Of a stretch of DNA of 64,000 bases, positions 9,740-18,831 are shown piece by piece. The position numbers and the translations under genes were made by a program. Under the pieces are notes generated by a model that was not told where the DNA came from, searched no databases, and saw nothing but the letters and a program-made list of their open reading frames with translations. Every line of letters begins with the position of its first letter. Position 1 is the stretch's first letter. Source of the DNA: Paenibacillus endoradicis (GTDB lineage: Bacteria; Bacillota; Bacilli; Paenibacillales; Paenibacillaceae); assembly GCF_024721975.1 (NCBI RefSeq), contig NZ_JANQBB010000001.1:1240001-1304000 (forward strand), given 5' to 3'.

Positions 9740-11338
9740 CTAGTCTATACGTTGAAACGTCGAATTCAACGTATTAATTAATGGCATTAATTTTTTTCGT
9801 AGTTTATTTATTGCTCCAGATTTATTAGTAAGCCAACGCTGACTCCACATCGCACTATACATGTCTTGGGCTGATAACAATGAAATAGAGTAGATTTCTC
9901 TACCATTATTGAGAGCGTTCCATGATTTGCGACCACTAAAATTAGTGTCTTTATTATTAATCCATGTATAAGGTATATTAAAATCTTCTAATGTAATAAG
10001 TAGATGCTGGATATTGCGAAAATTTCGCTCATTACTCATAATGATGGTTGGATCACTTACTAGAATGACAAAATCTAACCTGTCACTTATGTGATTCATT
10101 TGTTCAGCACTCCATCCACTTGAGTAGTCAATAAATTGGTAATCGACTGAACTATCAGCATTAATTATTTTTTCAAATGTCATCTCGGCTTGGGAAATAC
10201 TATTCGCTACCCTGCTTCTAAATACATAGTGCTCAATATGATCAATAGTCACTACTTTATAATATTGTTCCACCTCGTCTAAAACTCCATTTGACTCCAA
10301 CATAACCTTTTGAAAAACTGGAATACTTTCAAGGCAAGTCGAATATCCACAATACTCCACATATTTCACTCGGTTGTTTAACCCATAATGCTGGGCCATT
10401 AACAAAGCAATTGTTGTTGCGCCAGCTTGTGAATTAAGTGAAAATACGCCTATTGTCTTTATCCTTTTCGTTTTGAATAGTAGCTTCTCCGATGTATAAG
10501 AAGATGCCACTGGTACAAGCTGTAACAATTGCGCTCTTACTTCAGACGCTTGAAATATTCGATATTGTGGATTCGGTTGTAAGCATTGCAATACTAGATG
10601 ACGAATAGCTTTTGGAATATGTGACATTTCACGCTTGATTGTATATTCTATTTGTTGCAAATCATACTGATTAGCAATTTGTTTCCCACCCGTACACAAA
10701 TAGTAGAGAATACAGCCATAACTGTACAAATCACTTCTTTCATCAGTTGGTAATCCTTTCATCTGTTCAGGCGCAGCAAATCCAGGGGTTCCGAATGCCA
10801 TCGTTTGATGAAAGGAGCCACTCCGATGTAATTTACTTATACCAAAATCAATTAATTTTATTTGTCCAATGCTAGAAACCATAACATTAGATGGTTTTAT
10901 GTCACGATGAATGATGGGTGGTTTTTGTTCATGTAAATATTGAATAGCTTCAATCAATTGAATACTCATTGATAATAACAAATCTAGAGATAATGCCATC
11001 TTTTGTTCCAAACAAAACCGTTCAAGATGTTGACCTTCAATCCATTCCATAACAATGATTTCATCGTGGTATTCATTAGCTTGAAAATGATCATAGATCG
11101 TCGGTAAACCTTGATGATGTAGTAAAGTTAATAACTTAGCCTCTGAATCTCTTGGATTGGAAATCGTAACAGAGGCAGTGTCATTAATTAGCTCTTGTTT
11201 TAATACTTTCATCGCCCTTACCACACCTTCTAATCTCAGATCACGCACCTTATATAACTGCCCCATCCCTCCTTCAGTAACATAATCGACTACTACATAA
11301 CGTTCCGCTATAACTGTCCCTGCTGTTAATTGTCTCAT
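9740..11338 (-). CDS. Ser/Thr protein kinase fused to a degenerate ParA/MinD/CpaE-like domain
   Basis: This 532-residue cytosolic protein has no transmembrane or PASTA segments. Residues about 10-275 form a Hanks-type kinase: glycine loop EGGMGQLYKVRD, catalytic Lys in AMKVL, HRDIKPSNVM, LIDFGISK and APEQ. From about residue 297 a second domain begins (KTIGVFSLNSQAGATTIALLMAQHYG) that follows the deviant-Walker layout of ParA/CpaE proteins but has lost both lysines; FIDYSSGW and FVILVSDPT match the switch and sensor strands. ATG 11338 follows AAGGAGGG. No phosphatase partner lies nearby. A regulatory role is likely; the partner is unknown. Confidence 0.82.
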   Translation of the reverse strand: MRQLTAGTVIAERYVVVDYVTEGGMGQLYKVRDLRLEGVVRAMKVLKQELINDTASVTISNPRDSEAKLLTLLHHQGLPTIYDHFQANEYHDEIIVMEWIEGQHLERFCLEQKMALSLDLLLSMSIQLIEAIQYLHEQKPPIIHRDIKPSNVMVSSIGQIKLIDFGISKLHRSGSFHQTMAFGTPGFAAPEQMKGLPTDERSDLYSYGCILYYLCTGGKQIANQYDLQQIEYTIKREMSHIPKAIRHLVLQCLQPNPQYRIFQASEVRAQLLQLVPVASSYTSEKLLFKTKRIKTIGVFSLNSQAGATTIALLMAQHYGLNNRVKYVEYCGYSTCLESIPVFQKVMLESNGVLDEVEQYYKVVTIDHIEHYVFRSRVANSISQAEMTFEKIINADSSVDYQFIDYSSGWSAEQMNHISDRLDFVILVSDPTIIMSNERNFRNIQHLLITLEDFNIPYTWINNKDTNFSGRKSWNALNNGREIYSISLLSAQDMYSAMWSQRWLTNKSGAINKLRKKLMPLINTLNSTFQRID

Positions 11339-11368
11339 TGTCGTTCCCTCCTTTTAATGGTTTGTAAT

Positions 11369-11581
11369 CAAAGTCCGCTATTTGTACTTCCTTATCTTCC
11401 AATGAAGGTTCAAAAAGCGGGCTTTCAGAATCGAGAAGATGGAGTGCTACTTGAGGAAGGAGGAAACGCAAGTGTACATGTTTCGTACACGCGTACCGGA
11501 CTTCCCAAATTCGCTTCATATTCGATGTCGAGTAGGCTTCGTTAGCTTACTCATCGTTATCAAAGTCCGCTTTTTGAACTT
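11369..11581. repeat. Intergenic element bounded by inverted copies of CAAAGTCCGCTTTTTGAAC
   Basis: Three copies of a motif of about 20 bp occur. 11561-11581 reads CAAAGTCCGCTTTTTGAACT, 11369-11389 is a direct copy with two changes, and 11405-11425 is an inverted copy with a C for T change. The inverted pair encloses about 135 bp containing GTACATGTTTCGTACACGCGTAC, itself partly palindromic (described in pieces: GTACATG, CGTACACGCGTAC). The interval has no convincing gene. The structure resembles a short non-autonomous mobile or REP-like element; that reading is an inference. Confidence 0.6.
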
Positions 11582-11598
11582 CATCTAAATAGAAAAAA

Positions 11599-11632
11599 GA
11601 GCATTCCACTGCCTTTTGGCAGTAGAATGCTC
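11599..11632 (-). terminator. Rho-independent terminator
   Basis: Stem GAGCATTCCACTGCC / GGCAGTAGAATGCTC with a 4-base loop and one mismatch. On the minus strand it is followed by TTTTTTCT. It ends the transcript of the methyltransferase gene at 11682. Confidence 0.85.
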
Positions 11633-11681
11633 CTCTACTTCAAACATTTTTATTCAATTATGCGATAAATATCGTTATTAC

Positions 11682-12701
11682 TTAACCATTCTTTTGAATA
11701 AGCAATGTGATTTCATCACGGTTATGGAAAAGCTGTTTTGCTTGTAGTACCGTATAACCCGAACCTAATCTTTCTTTAACTTCTCGAATACTTTGCATCA
11801 CTTTTTTGTTCATCAGTTTTAACGTAATGACACCATATGAATAAGGTTTTAATGCTGGACGTAGGCCAAGCACTAATTTACTCATTAGTAATGGATTCCA
11901 ACTCATATCACATACAATGAGATCAAAGCTTGATTTCGGAAGTTTTACATCTGAGGCATTCATTTTCAGATGTGTTAAAGCAGGATGACGGCTAACTTTC
12001 TCATCTAATACCGCTGGATCAATGGCTGTAACTTTCAATCCTCGTTCTAGCAGGAGACTGCTCCAGCCTCCTGGAGCTGCACCAACATCGATCGCTTGTT
12101 TAAACAATGATAGATCAAGTCCAAACACTTGCTCGGCTTCAAGTAACTTAAATTTAGCACGAGAGGCTTGTCCTTCTTCACGTTGGAAACGGATCGCACC
12201 ACCTGGCCAATCCGAACGAAGTTCCTCAACTGTACCAAAGCCAACATATAAATGAGTGTGATGAGCAAAAATCGTAATAATTAGATCTGGATTTTGCAAT
12301 ACTAGCTGCCCACCCACTTCTACAATGGCTTCTTCCATCGCACTTTTAATCTCTGACTTCGTATTTACAAGTAAACTTTCACGGCTTGTACGAATATGAA
12401 TCGAAATTTTCTTGTCTGCAACGGATGAGTCAATATAAGAAATCATTTCAACAAGTTGATTAACATCGGAAGCTTGTCCAGTTAAGACGAACTCACGATC
12501 AATCGGTTGAACATGTCTTAAAAAAATAAGTTCAGATGTGGACAACAGTTGTTGTACCTCATCGCTTTCCATTGGAATATCGAATAAAAATACTTCACCA
12601 GGTATTAGCTGTATGAAATTGATGGATGTAAATAGTCTACGCAGTTCTTCCATAGCGTATGGTGAAAAATTTTGATTGGATGTACCGATCCACTTACTCA
12701 T
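11682..12701 (-). CDS. RlmM/FtsJ-like SAM-dependent RNA 2'-O-methyltransferase
   Basis: This 339-residue protein has an N-terminal THUMP-like region of about 160 residues and an FtsJ-type Rossmann domain. The SAM motif is DVGAAPGGWSSLLL (about 215). The K-D-K-E tetrad is visible as Lys in RAKFKLLEA, Asp in LIVCDMSWNP, Lys in ITLKLMNKK and Glu near RDEITLLI. Family members methylate 23S rRNA (RlmM acts on C2498 in E. coli). ATG 12701 follows AGAGG at 6 bases. It is the second gene of a pair with the 113-residue receiver-like protein 15 bases upstream. Confidence 0.85.
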   Translation of the reverse strand: MSKWIGTSNQNFSPYAMEELRRLFTSINFIQLIPGEVFLFDIPMESDEVQQLLSTSELIFLRHVQPIDREFVLTGQASDVNQLVEMISYIDSSVADKKISIHIRTSRESLLVNTKSEIKSAMEEAIVEVGGQLVLQNPDLIITIFAHHTHLYVGFGTVEELRSDWPGGAIRFQREEGQASRAKFKLLEAEQVFGLDLSLFKQAIDVGAAPGGWSSLLLERGLKVTAIDPAVLDEKVSRHPALTHLKMNASDVKLPKSSFDLIVCDMSWNPLLMSKLVLGLRPALKPYSYGVITLKLMNKKVMQSIREVKERLGSGYTVLQAKQLFHNRDEITLLIQKNG

Positions 12702-12716
12702 CTTTTGCCTCTTTCA

Positions 12717-13058
12717 TCATTCAATTAGATTTTTTGTTATGTCATCAATAACTTGTTGAGGCATTGGTTTACCGAAAAGTTCAACGTCAGCTGGTATTGA
12801 TTCCTTCAAAGCATAATACATTTGTTCCCTGCCAAACATACTTGAAGTGTGCAAATAAATCGTCTTAGGAAATTTACGAGTGGAAATAATATGTTGAACG
12901 ACTTCATATCCTGTCGGTTGATTCCAGCCAAGATCAAAGTCCAAAGATAATATATCGATTTCTTCCATATCAATTAACATTTTACACTCTGCCGCATCTT
13001 TTGCAAGTACAAAACCTATTGGACATATGCGGAAATCATCTAAATAGACATGAATCAT
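12717..13058 (-). CDS. Cyclic-phosphate-receiver (cREC)-like small protein
   Basis: This 113-residue cytosolic protein begins VYLDDFRICP and continues with DILSLDFDLGWNQPTGYEVV and IYLHTSSMFGREQMYYAL. The arrangement L-D-D-x-R, S-L-D-x-D-L-G, T-G and a late H-[TS]-S matches the receiver-like cREC family predicted to bind cyclic or linear phosphate ligands. It is not a normal phospho-acceptor response regulator and has no output domain. RBS AAGGAG at 8 bases. It is co-transcribed with the rRNA methyltransferase, so a link to RNA modification or RNA-end chemistry is possible but unproven. Confidence 0.65.
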   Translation of the reverse strand: MIHVYLDDFRICPIGFVLAKDAAECKMLIDMEEIDILSLDFDLGWNQPTGYEVVQHIISTRKFPKTIYLHTSSMFGREQMYYALKESIPADVELFGKPMPQQVIDDITKNLIE

Positions 13059-13119
13059 ATGATAGTCTCCTTTATTATGTGTCCAAGAGTTGTACTGTTT
13101 TTATGAATTAGCTCATTCA

Positions 13120-13926
13120 TTATTGCTGGCAGTGTGGACACACATAACTTTTTTGTTTCGCTACAACAATGTGTTGAATCGGTTCTGAGCAGACAGTACA
13201 AGGCTCACCTTCGCGATGATATACTTGTAACTTGTCATTATAGCTGCCTGTAAATGAGTCGTGAGCATACAAAGCTTGCTCCTTAGATCCCCCATCAGCA
13301 ATGGCATTTTTCAATACCGTTTGCATAGCTGTAAATAATGCTTCGCCTTCAACTGCAGTTAAAGTATTAGCTTTACGATTAGGTTTTAGACGAGCTTCAA
13401 ACAAGATTTCATCACTATAGATTGCTCCAATTCCCGTCATTAATGAAGCGTCAAGTAATAGAGTTTTCAAGTAGTTACGTTTTTTTCCTAATACAAGTTG
13501 CAAGGCACTCAGTGTGAAACGTTTGTCCAGTGGGTCTGGGCCACATATTTTCAATTGATCATCTACTTCGCGAACCGTAAGCAATTGAATAGCTTCGTCT
13601 GCAAGATCATAGAAAGCTACGTACCTATTATTAAAGTACAATACCAAATGAGCACCAGATTTCATTGATTCGCCAGCTTCACCACCGTAAAAGCGACTAC
13701 TTTCATGCAAGTAAATCATTAGTCGTTTACCTGTATCAAGATGTAAGATCAGATGACCTGCTCGGCGTTCTACAAACCATATCGTTGCATGCACTAATGC
13801 ATCTGATAATCTCGTTTTTTTACCTACTAACGCTTTACTATTAACAACGATTTTAGTTATTGGAGCTCCTGCATATTTTTCAGCTAATACTGCGCGTATA
13901 ACATCTAATTCTGGCAATTCATACAT
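13120..13926 (-). CDS. Fpg/Nei-family DNA glycosylase-like protein lacking the catalytic proline
   Basis: This 268-residue protein has the whole Fpg/Nei layout: an N-terminal beta-sandwich starting MYELPELDVIR, a helix-two-turn-helix with ALYAHDSFTGSYNDKLQVY, and a C-terminal zinc finger CTVC-16-CPHC. In canonical enzymes residue 2 is the catalytic proline (MPELPE); here it is tyrosine. The zinc-finger arginine is replaced too (KQKSYVCPHC where GRSTYFCPxC is usual). The start is secure: GGGAGG sits 9 bases before ATG 13926. It may have altered activity or only bind damaged DNA. Confidence 0.8.
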   Translation of the reverse strand: MYELPELDVIRAVLAEKYAGAPITKIVVNSKALVGKKTRLSDALVHATIWFVERRAGHLILHLDTGKRLMIYLHESSRFYGGEAGESMKSGAHLVLYFNNRYVAFYDLADEAIQLLTVREVDDQLKICGPDPLDKRFTLSALQLVLGKKRNYLKTLLLDASLMTGIGAIYSDEILFEARLKPNRKANTLTAVEGEALFTAMQTVLKNAIADGGSKEQALYAHDSFTGSYNDKLQVYHREGEPCTVCSEPIQHIVVAKQKSYVCPHCQQ

Positions 13927-14004
13927 GCTTAAAATCCTCCCTATCATGTTCCAAGAACATTACAACTTATCTATTCTAATCATTAATCAAGATTCAAATA
14001 TAGC

Positions 14005-14814
14005 TTATTCATTCGTCAGAAATTGTTGAAAATCTTGTATCGTTTCAAAAATATACTCAGCATCACAACCAGCCTGCTCTGTATAGTATGACTTATTGTT
14101 CGCATTCGTTAATCCTGTATATAATAACACTGTCCCACACCCAGAATTAACGCCAGCTGCGATGTCAGTAGACATATTATCACCAACTACTAATGCTTCA
14201 TGTGCCTCTACACCCAATTGAGAAAGTGCAAATTGTACTAGTATGCTCGAGGGTTTTCCTATAACAATAGGCTGCTTGCCAGATGAAGCTTGTAACATAG
14301 CGCCAATTGATCCCGCTCCAGGAATTAAGCCTCCATTTGCAGGTAATAATAAATCTGGATTAGTCATAATAGACGTAGCACCTGCACGAATGAGAGTAAT
14401 CGCTTTAGTAGCCTTCTCATAATTAAATGACTTATCTATTCCTTGTACGACATAATCTGGATTTTCATCTGTAATTTCAATTCCAGCATCTACTAACGCA
14501 GTACGTAATCCATGCTCACCAATCATAAAAACTTTAGGTGGGTTTGGACTATGTTGCTCAGTAATATAATGTGCAGTAGCTTGAGCAGAGGTGCATATAT
14601 GTTCAGCTTTTGCAAAAATACCCATCGCATTCAACCGATCGGCCACTTGCTCGCTAGTAGCCGAAGAGTTATTCGTAACAAAACGATATAGCCATTTATG
14701 CTCTTGCAAATACGTTATTAATTGACTAGCGCCCTTTATTGGCGAATCTCCGTGATACATCGTACCATCTAGATCAATTAGTAGTGCTTTATACTTGTTA
14801 TGCATAGTGGTCAT
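14005..14814 (-). CDS. HAD-IIA family phosphatase, YutF/NagD/AraL-like
   Basis: This 269-residue HAD hydrolase has motif I LLIDLDGTMYHG (nucleophile and general-acid Asp), motif II FVTNNSS, motif III Lys in VIGKPSS and motif IV VVGDNMSTDIAAG. The C2-type cap lies between motifs II and III. The arrangement equals the TIGR01457 group (B. subtilis YutF), cytosolic sugar- or nucleotide-phosphate phosphatases of uncertain physiological substrate. AGGAG is 9 bases before ATG 14814. A gap of about 78 bases separates it from the glycosylase-like gene downstream. Confidence 0.9.
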   Translation of the reverse strand: MTTMHNKYKALLIDLDGTMYHGDSPIKGASQLITYLQEHKWLYRFVTNNSSATSEQVADRLNAMGIFAKAEHICTSAQATAHYITEQHSPNPPKVFMIGEHGLRTALVDAGIEITDENPDYVVQGIDKSFNYEKATKAITLIRAGATSIMTNPDLLLPANGGLIPGAGSIGAMLQASSGKQPIVIGKPSSILVQFALSQLGVEAHEALVVGDNMSTDIAAGVNSGCGTVLLYTGLTNANNKSYYTEQAGCDAEYIFETIQDFQQFLTNE

Positions 14815-14933
14815 TTCATCATTCTCCTATTGTATGAGAACATCTCGCAGATGTTATTCAATTTAAACTCTAACATGTCTTATTCTAATATATCAATATT
14901 CAAGATAACATAATAATTCATTTCTTTACAGAG

Positions 14934-14969
14934 AAAAAAAGCTAATGGGAGGAAAATCCTCGCATTAGC
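14934..14969 (-). terminator. Rho-independent terminator of mrfB
   Basis: Stem GCTAATG-GG-AGGA / TCCT-CG-CATTAGC followed on the minus strand by seven T. It lies 10 bases after the mrfB stop codon. Confidence 0.85.
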
Positions 14970-14978
14970 TCTAATTAA

Positions 14979-16295
14979 CTACGTTATTATCCCTTGTTTC
15001 TTCTCTAACCTAGTGATTCTTTTTCTAATCGCTAAAGTTTGTTGTTGTTCACTACGCTGTTTACGTCGACTAAAATTCACATATTTCAAAGATGCCTCTA
15101 AAGCTATAGTGGCATAATGATAAGCTTTATCAAATTGCTTCGTTTTATGCTCATAGTACATTGAAAGTTCAATCGCAGCATCAATCTCATCTCGTTGTGG
15201 AAACTGACCAATATGATTGACCATACGATGCCATAATGAAAGTGAGCGCTCCATATTATGTTGCTTTTTATCGCGCATCGCTAGTAGCATTAACGTATTT
15301 GAGGCCGTAGTCGGTACATGTACTGCCATAGTGTACAATTGTTCAGAGTATGTTGTGAGACCCATCTTCTCTAGCCATAGCCCTGTACGAACCATTTCTT
15401 CCGGCTCAGACGGTTGTTGAACATATTGAGTAATCTCTTTATCACTTAACAAATGAGCAAACCTTGTTGCAAGCGATACTAGTGATAACATATCAATTTC
15501 ATTATGAAGAAATACACCTGCTAATATCGTTGGATTACCATCTGACAAATATTCGAAATATAGTCTTGGAGCTTCCGACCCCGGCACATCTTCCACTCGT
15601 GAAATTCCTAAGCGCATTTCCTCAATATGACTAAGTTTGCAAGATTCTAATGTATTTCGCCATAAGCTTCGTGATGGGTGTAACAAATCAATATGCAACG
15701 GATTCCATATTACTTGCCGCATGCCGTTAATGACATAGCGACTATGTACTAATGGCCAGTCAAAACTTTTACCGTTGTAAGTTATTAGATGGGTATAGCT
15801 TTTCGTTAGATGATGTAAATGCGCAAGCATTGCTCTTTCTTCTGCTGGATGGCGAATCAATGCTTGCTGAACAATAAGTGTCTCATGTTCCCAGAAGGCA
15901 AGTCCAATCATAAACGGTATGTTGCCTGTGCCAACACCAAGCCCAGTTGTCTCCAGATCTAGAAATAGAATTTTCTCTGCATCAACTTGTTGCTCTGGGA
16001 AAAAGGCTTGAAGATGATGAGCAACTTGCGACCATTCGCTCAATTGGTGCATGCCATGATAATGACCACTTGCATATCGATGTGTGCGCATTAGAAATTC
16101 ACCATGTTCATTGCTCATTAAGTGTACATCTAGCTCTTTCCATTGTTCTGCGTATGGTTCTTTCACTTGCATTAATTGCTTATCGACAGATTGAACAACA
16201 GTATCACTATGTGACTGTTCAGCAATCTCACTTTGCGACTGCTCCACTTTGTTTATACCTTGCAATCGTTGTAATCGTGATTTTAAACTACTCAT
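14979..16295 (-). CDS. mrfB: MrfB/YprB-like DEDD exonuclease of mitomycin repair
   Basis: This 438-residue protein carries an RNase H-like YprB exonuclease domain. The acidic residues are visible in ILFLDLETTGLG (about residue 125), LITYNGKSFDWP and FLHNEIDMLSL. The C-terminal half is helical and TPR-like. ATG 16295 is chosen because AGGAGG lies 7 bases before it. It follows the helicase gene mrfA by 31 bases, the same pairing as yprA-yprB of B. subtilis, whose products repair mitomycin C adducts independently of UvrABC. The function here is by homology and synteny. Confidence 0.87.
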   Translation of the reverse strand: MSSLKSRLQRLQGINKVEQSQSEIAEQSHSDTVVQSVDKQLMQVKEPYAEQWKELDVHLMSNEHGEFLMRTHRYASGHYHGMHQLSEWSQVAHHLQAFFPEQQVDAEKILFLDLETTGLGVGTGNIPFMIGLAFWEHETLIVQQALIRHPAEERAMLAHLHHLTKSYTHLITYNGKSFDWPLVHSRYVINGMRQVIWNPLHIDLLHPSRSLWRNTLESCKLSHIEEMRLGISRVEDVPGSEAPRLYFEYLSDGNPTILAGVFLHNEIDMLSLVSLATRFAHLLSDKEITQYVQQPSEPEEMVRTGLWLEKMGLTTYSEQLYTMAVHVPTTASNTLMLLAMRDKKQHNMERSLSLWHRMVNHIGQFPQRDEIDAAIELSMYYEHKTKQFDKAYHYATIALEASLKYVNFSRRKQRSEQQQTLAIRKRITRLEKKQGIIT

Positions 16296-16326
16296 CCAAG
16301 CCCCTCCTCTCAGCACTTTGATCACA

Positions 16327-18597
16327 TCATATATCTAATAATTGCAATGCAGCTTGTTTACCAATAATACCTACTTCTTCAATTGGACCGACACATGCTG
16401 GACAACCACTCACACACTGACATTGGGTAATTAACTGCTGAGCATTGTGAATAAGCGAACTATGAATCTCATAAAGCCGCTTACTAAGGCCTATTCCACC
16501 AGGATATCTATCATAGAAGAAGATCGTCGGTTTACCAGTATGCAATGCTTTCACTTGAGGAACGACTCGAATATCGAAAGGATCACACATAAGATAGAGC
16601 GGAGCTATATTAGATAATACATTAGCAAGACCTAATAAAGCTGATTGAACCTGTTCCTTCGTCATACTTGCTAATCGCTCTTCCGAGAAAGTAAACCAGT
16701 AACTTGCCGTGTGCATCTCTTCTTCTGGCAGATGTATAGGTCCTGAGCCTATGTTCTCATGAGTTAACAAACGTATTTTTTTGAAAATAGTTGGCTGCGC
16801 ATTAACCGTTACTTCACCATAACATTGCTCTAGTTCACCAGTCACTTTCTGTTGGTCGATATGAAGTACTTTCAGCTCAACTGCAAGATTTGCGTCTGTA
16901 TAATAATCGACATCTACTTCACGAACATATGCTTTTTTCTCTTCATAATCCAAATTTTCAACTTGATATTGAATTCCTTCGTGAATATAAATAGCTTCTT
17001 CATGAATTAATGTCGGTGCACTGAAACGGTCAACTTCTCCGATCACTTTATTTTGATTACTTATATCAATAATTATAAAGTTCTCTCCCGCTGCTGAACG
17101 AAGTGATATATTGTGTGCTGGAAATGATTGTGCCATCCAGAACCATCTGTCAGCTGAATAATGTACCACCTTCTCTTCGGTTAGAAATTCTAGCATATCC
17201 TCTAAAGATTCCTTACCAAATTGTTCACCGCGCTGGAATGGTAATTCATAGGCAGCACATTTAATATGATCAATTAGAATTAATAAATTATCTGGATCGA
17301 TCAGCGCTTGTTCAGGCGGCCTGTTAAAGAAATAATCAGGATTTTGAACCATATATTGATCAAGTGGATTACTACTAGCGACAAGAAAAGTAACCGATAC
17401 CTCATTTCGTCTACCAGCCCGACCAGATTGCTGCCATGTACTAGCAATCGTACCAGGATATCCATTCAATACACACGCTTGAAGTTGCCCAATATCAATG
17501 CCTAGTTCGAGCGCATTCGTACTTACAACAGCTTTAATTTCTCCAGATCGCAAACCTCTTTCAATCTCTCGACGAAGTTTTGGAAGGTAGCCACCGCGAT
17601 ATCCTCTAATAGTATGATCATTCACTTTATGATCTGTTAGCTCTTGTAAATACGTTAGTAGCAACTCTACACGAACACGACTTCTAGCAAATACGATCGT
17701 TTGTAGACCCTGCTTAATTAACATGCTTGCTAATTTCTTCGTTTCAAGTACGCTACTTCTCCGTATTCCAAGCTGCTCATTGACAACAGGTGGATTGTAG
17801 AAGATAAAGTGCTTCTCCCCCGAAGGTGCACCGTTCACGTCGACAACATGAACAGGTCTACCAATAAGGCGAGAAGCATGTTCCCCAGGATTATCTATTG
17901 TCGCAGAAGCTAATAGAAATTGAGGATTCGAACCATAAAACTTACAAATGCGTAACAATCTGCGAATTACATTTGCAACATGAGATCCAAATACACCTCG
18001 ATAAGCATGTACCTCATCAATGACGATATATTTTAAGTTTTCGAATAGTTTTACCCATTTCGTATGATGCGGTAATATAGCGGAATGCAGCATATCCGGA
18101 TTCGTAACGACAATATGTCCGCTATTACGAATAGCTGTTCGCGCACTAGGTGGTGTATCACCATCATATGTATTACATTTCAATTCACAATCCATGAGAT
18201 CGGCAAATTGTTGGAGTTCAGCTACCTGGTCTTGCGCTAAAGCTTTCGTTGGAAACATATATAAAGCTCTTGAATTAGGATTGTGTACGATTTCTTGTAA
18301 GACAGGAAGGTTATAGCATAAAGTTTTACCCGATGCTGTTGGCGTTACTGTCACAACATCATTTCCGCGAGCAGAAGCTTCAAACGCATCTCGTTGATGC
18401 GTATATAATTCAGTCATCCCTTTACTTTGCAAAGCTTTATAAAGTTCTGGATGTAAATCTAGTGGTAAACTAACAGAATGTGCATCCCTTGGTGGAATCA
18501 CACGCCATTCAGTAACATTTTTCATAATTTCAGTTTGATCTTTTAAGCTTTTAAGCCATTCGTGCATATCCTTTGCTTTACCTGTCCACTCGTTCAT
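16327..18597 (-). CDS. mrfA: MrfA/YprA-like DEAH-family repair helicase
   Basis: This 756-residue SF2 helicase has Walker A TPTASGKTLCYNLP (about residue 72), the DEVH box YIVIDEVHAYRG, motif III LLASATI, and a C-terminal helicase domain with NALELGIDIG and QQSGRAGRR. The C-terminal MZB/DUF1998-type region ends with four cysteines, CQC-VSG-CPAC, which in MrfA bind zinc. The first in-frame ATG with a ribosome site is at 18597 (AAGGAG at 7 bases). It forms an operon with mrfB. Confidence 0.9.
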   Translation of the reverse strand: MNEWTGKAKDMHEWLKSLKDQTEIMKNVTEWRVIPPRDAHSVSLPLDLHPELYKALQSKGMTELYTHQRDAFEASARGNDVVTVTPTASGKTLCYNLPVLQEIVHNPNSRALYMFPTKALAQDQVAELQQFADLMDCELKCNTYDGDTPPSARTAIRNSGHIVVTNPDMLHSAILPHHTKWVKLFENLKYIVIDEVHAYRGVFGSHVANVIRRLLRICKFYGSNPQFLLASATIDNPGEHASRLIGRPVHVVDVNGAPSGEKHFIFYNPPVVNEQLGIRRSSVLETKKLASMLIKQGLQTIVFARSRVRVELLLTYLQELTDHKVNDHTIRGYRGGYLPKLRREIERGLRSGEIKAVVSTNALELGIDIGQLQACVLNGYPGTIASTWQQSGRAGRRNEVSVTFLVASSNPLDQYMVQNPDYFFNRPPEQALIDPDNLLILIDHIKCAAYELPFQRGEQFGKESLEDMLEFLTEEKVVHYSADRWFWMAQSFPAHNISLRSAAGENFIIIDISNQNKVIGEVDRFSAPTLIHEEAIYIHEGIQYQVENLDYEEKKAYVREVDVDYYTDANLAVELKVLHIDQQKVTGELEQCYGEVTVNAQPTIFKKIRLLTHENIGSGPIHLPEEEMHTASYWFTFSEERLASMTKEQVQSALLGLANVLSNIAPLYLMCDPFDIRVVPQVKALHTGKPTIFFYDRYPGGIGLSKRLYEIHSSLIHNAQQLITQCQCVSGCPACVGPIEEVGIIGKQAALQLLDI

Positions 18598-18766
18598 CCG
18601 ATTACTCCTTACTTTTGCGATAACTATTATCCATTGCATCTATATCATTCGTATAATCTATAATAATTGTTATAATACAAATTTAGTTTACAGAATATAC
18701 GTTCGTAATACAATGGTAAAATTGTATTGCAAACAATACAGCGATTCTATTCTATGATATACAAAA

Positions 18767-18807
18767 AACGTCGCTAATACAGATTATAGATCTGTATTAG
18801 CGACGTT
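18767..18807 (-). terminator. Rho-independent terminator of metH
   Basis: A near-perfect stem AACGTCGCTAATACAGAT / ATCTGTATTAGCGACGTT with a short loop is followed on the minus strand by TTTTTTGT. It lies 25 bases after the metH stop. Confidence 0.9.
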
Positions 18808-18831
18808 ACCATTACTGCTAAACTTATATAT

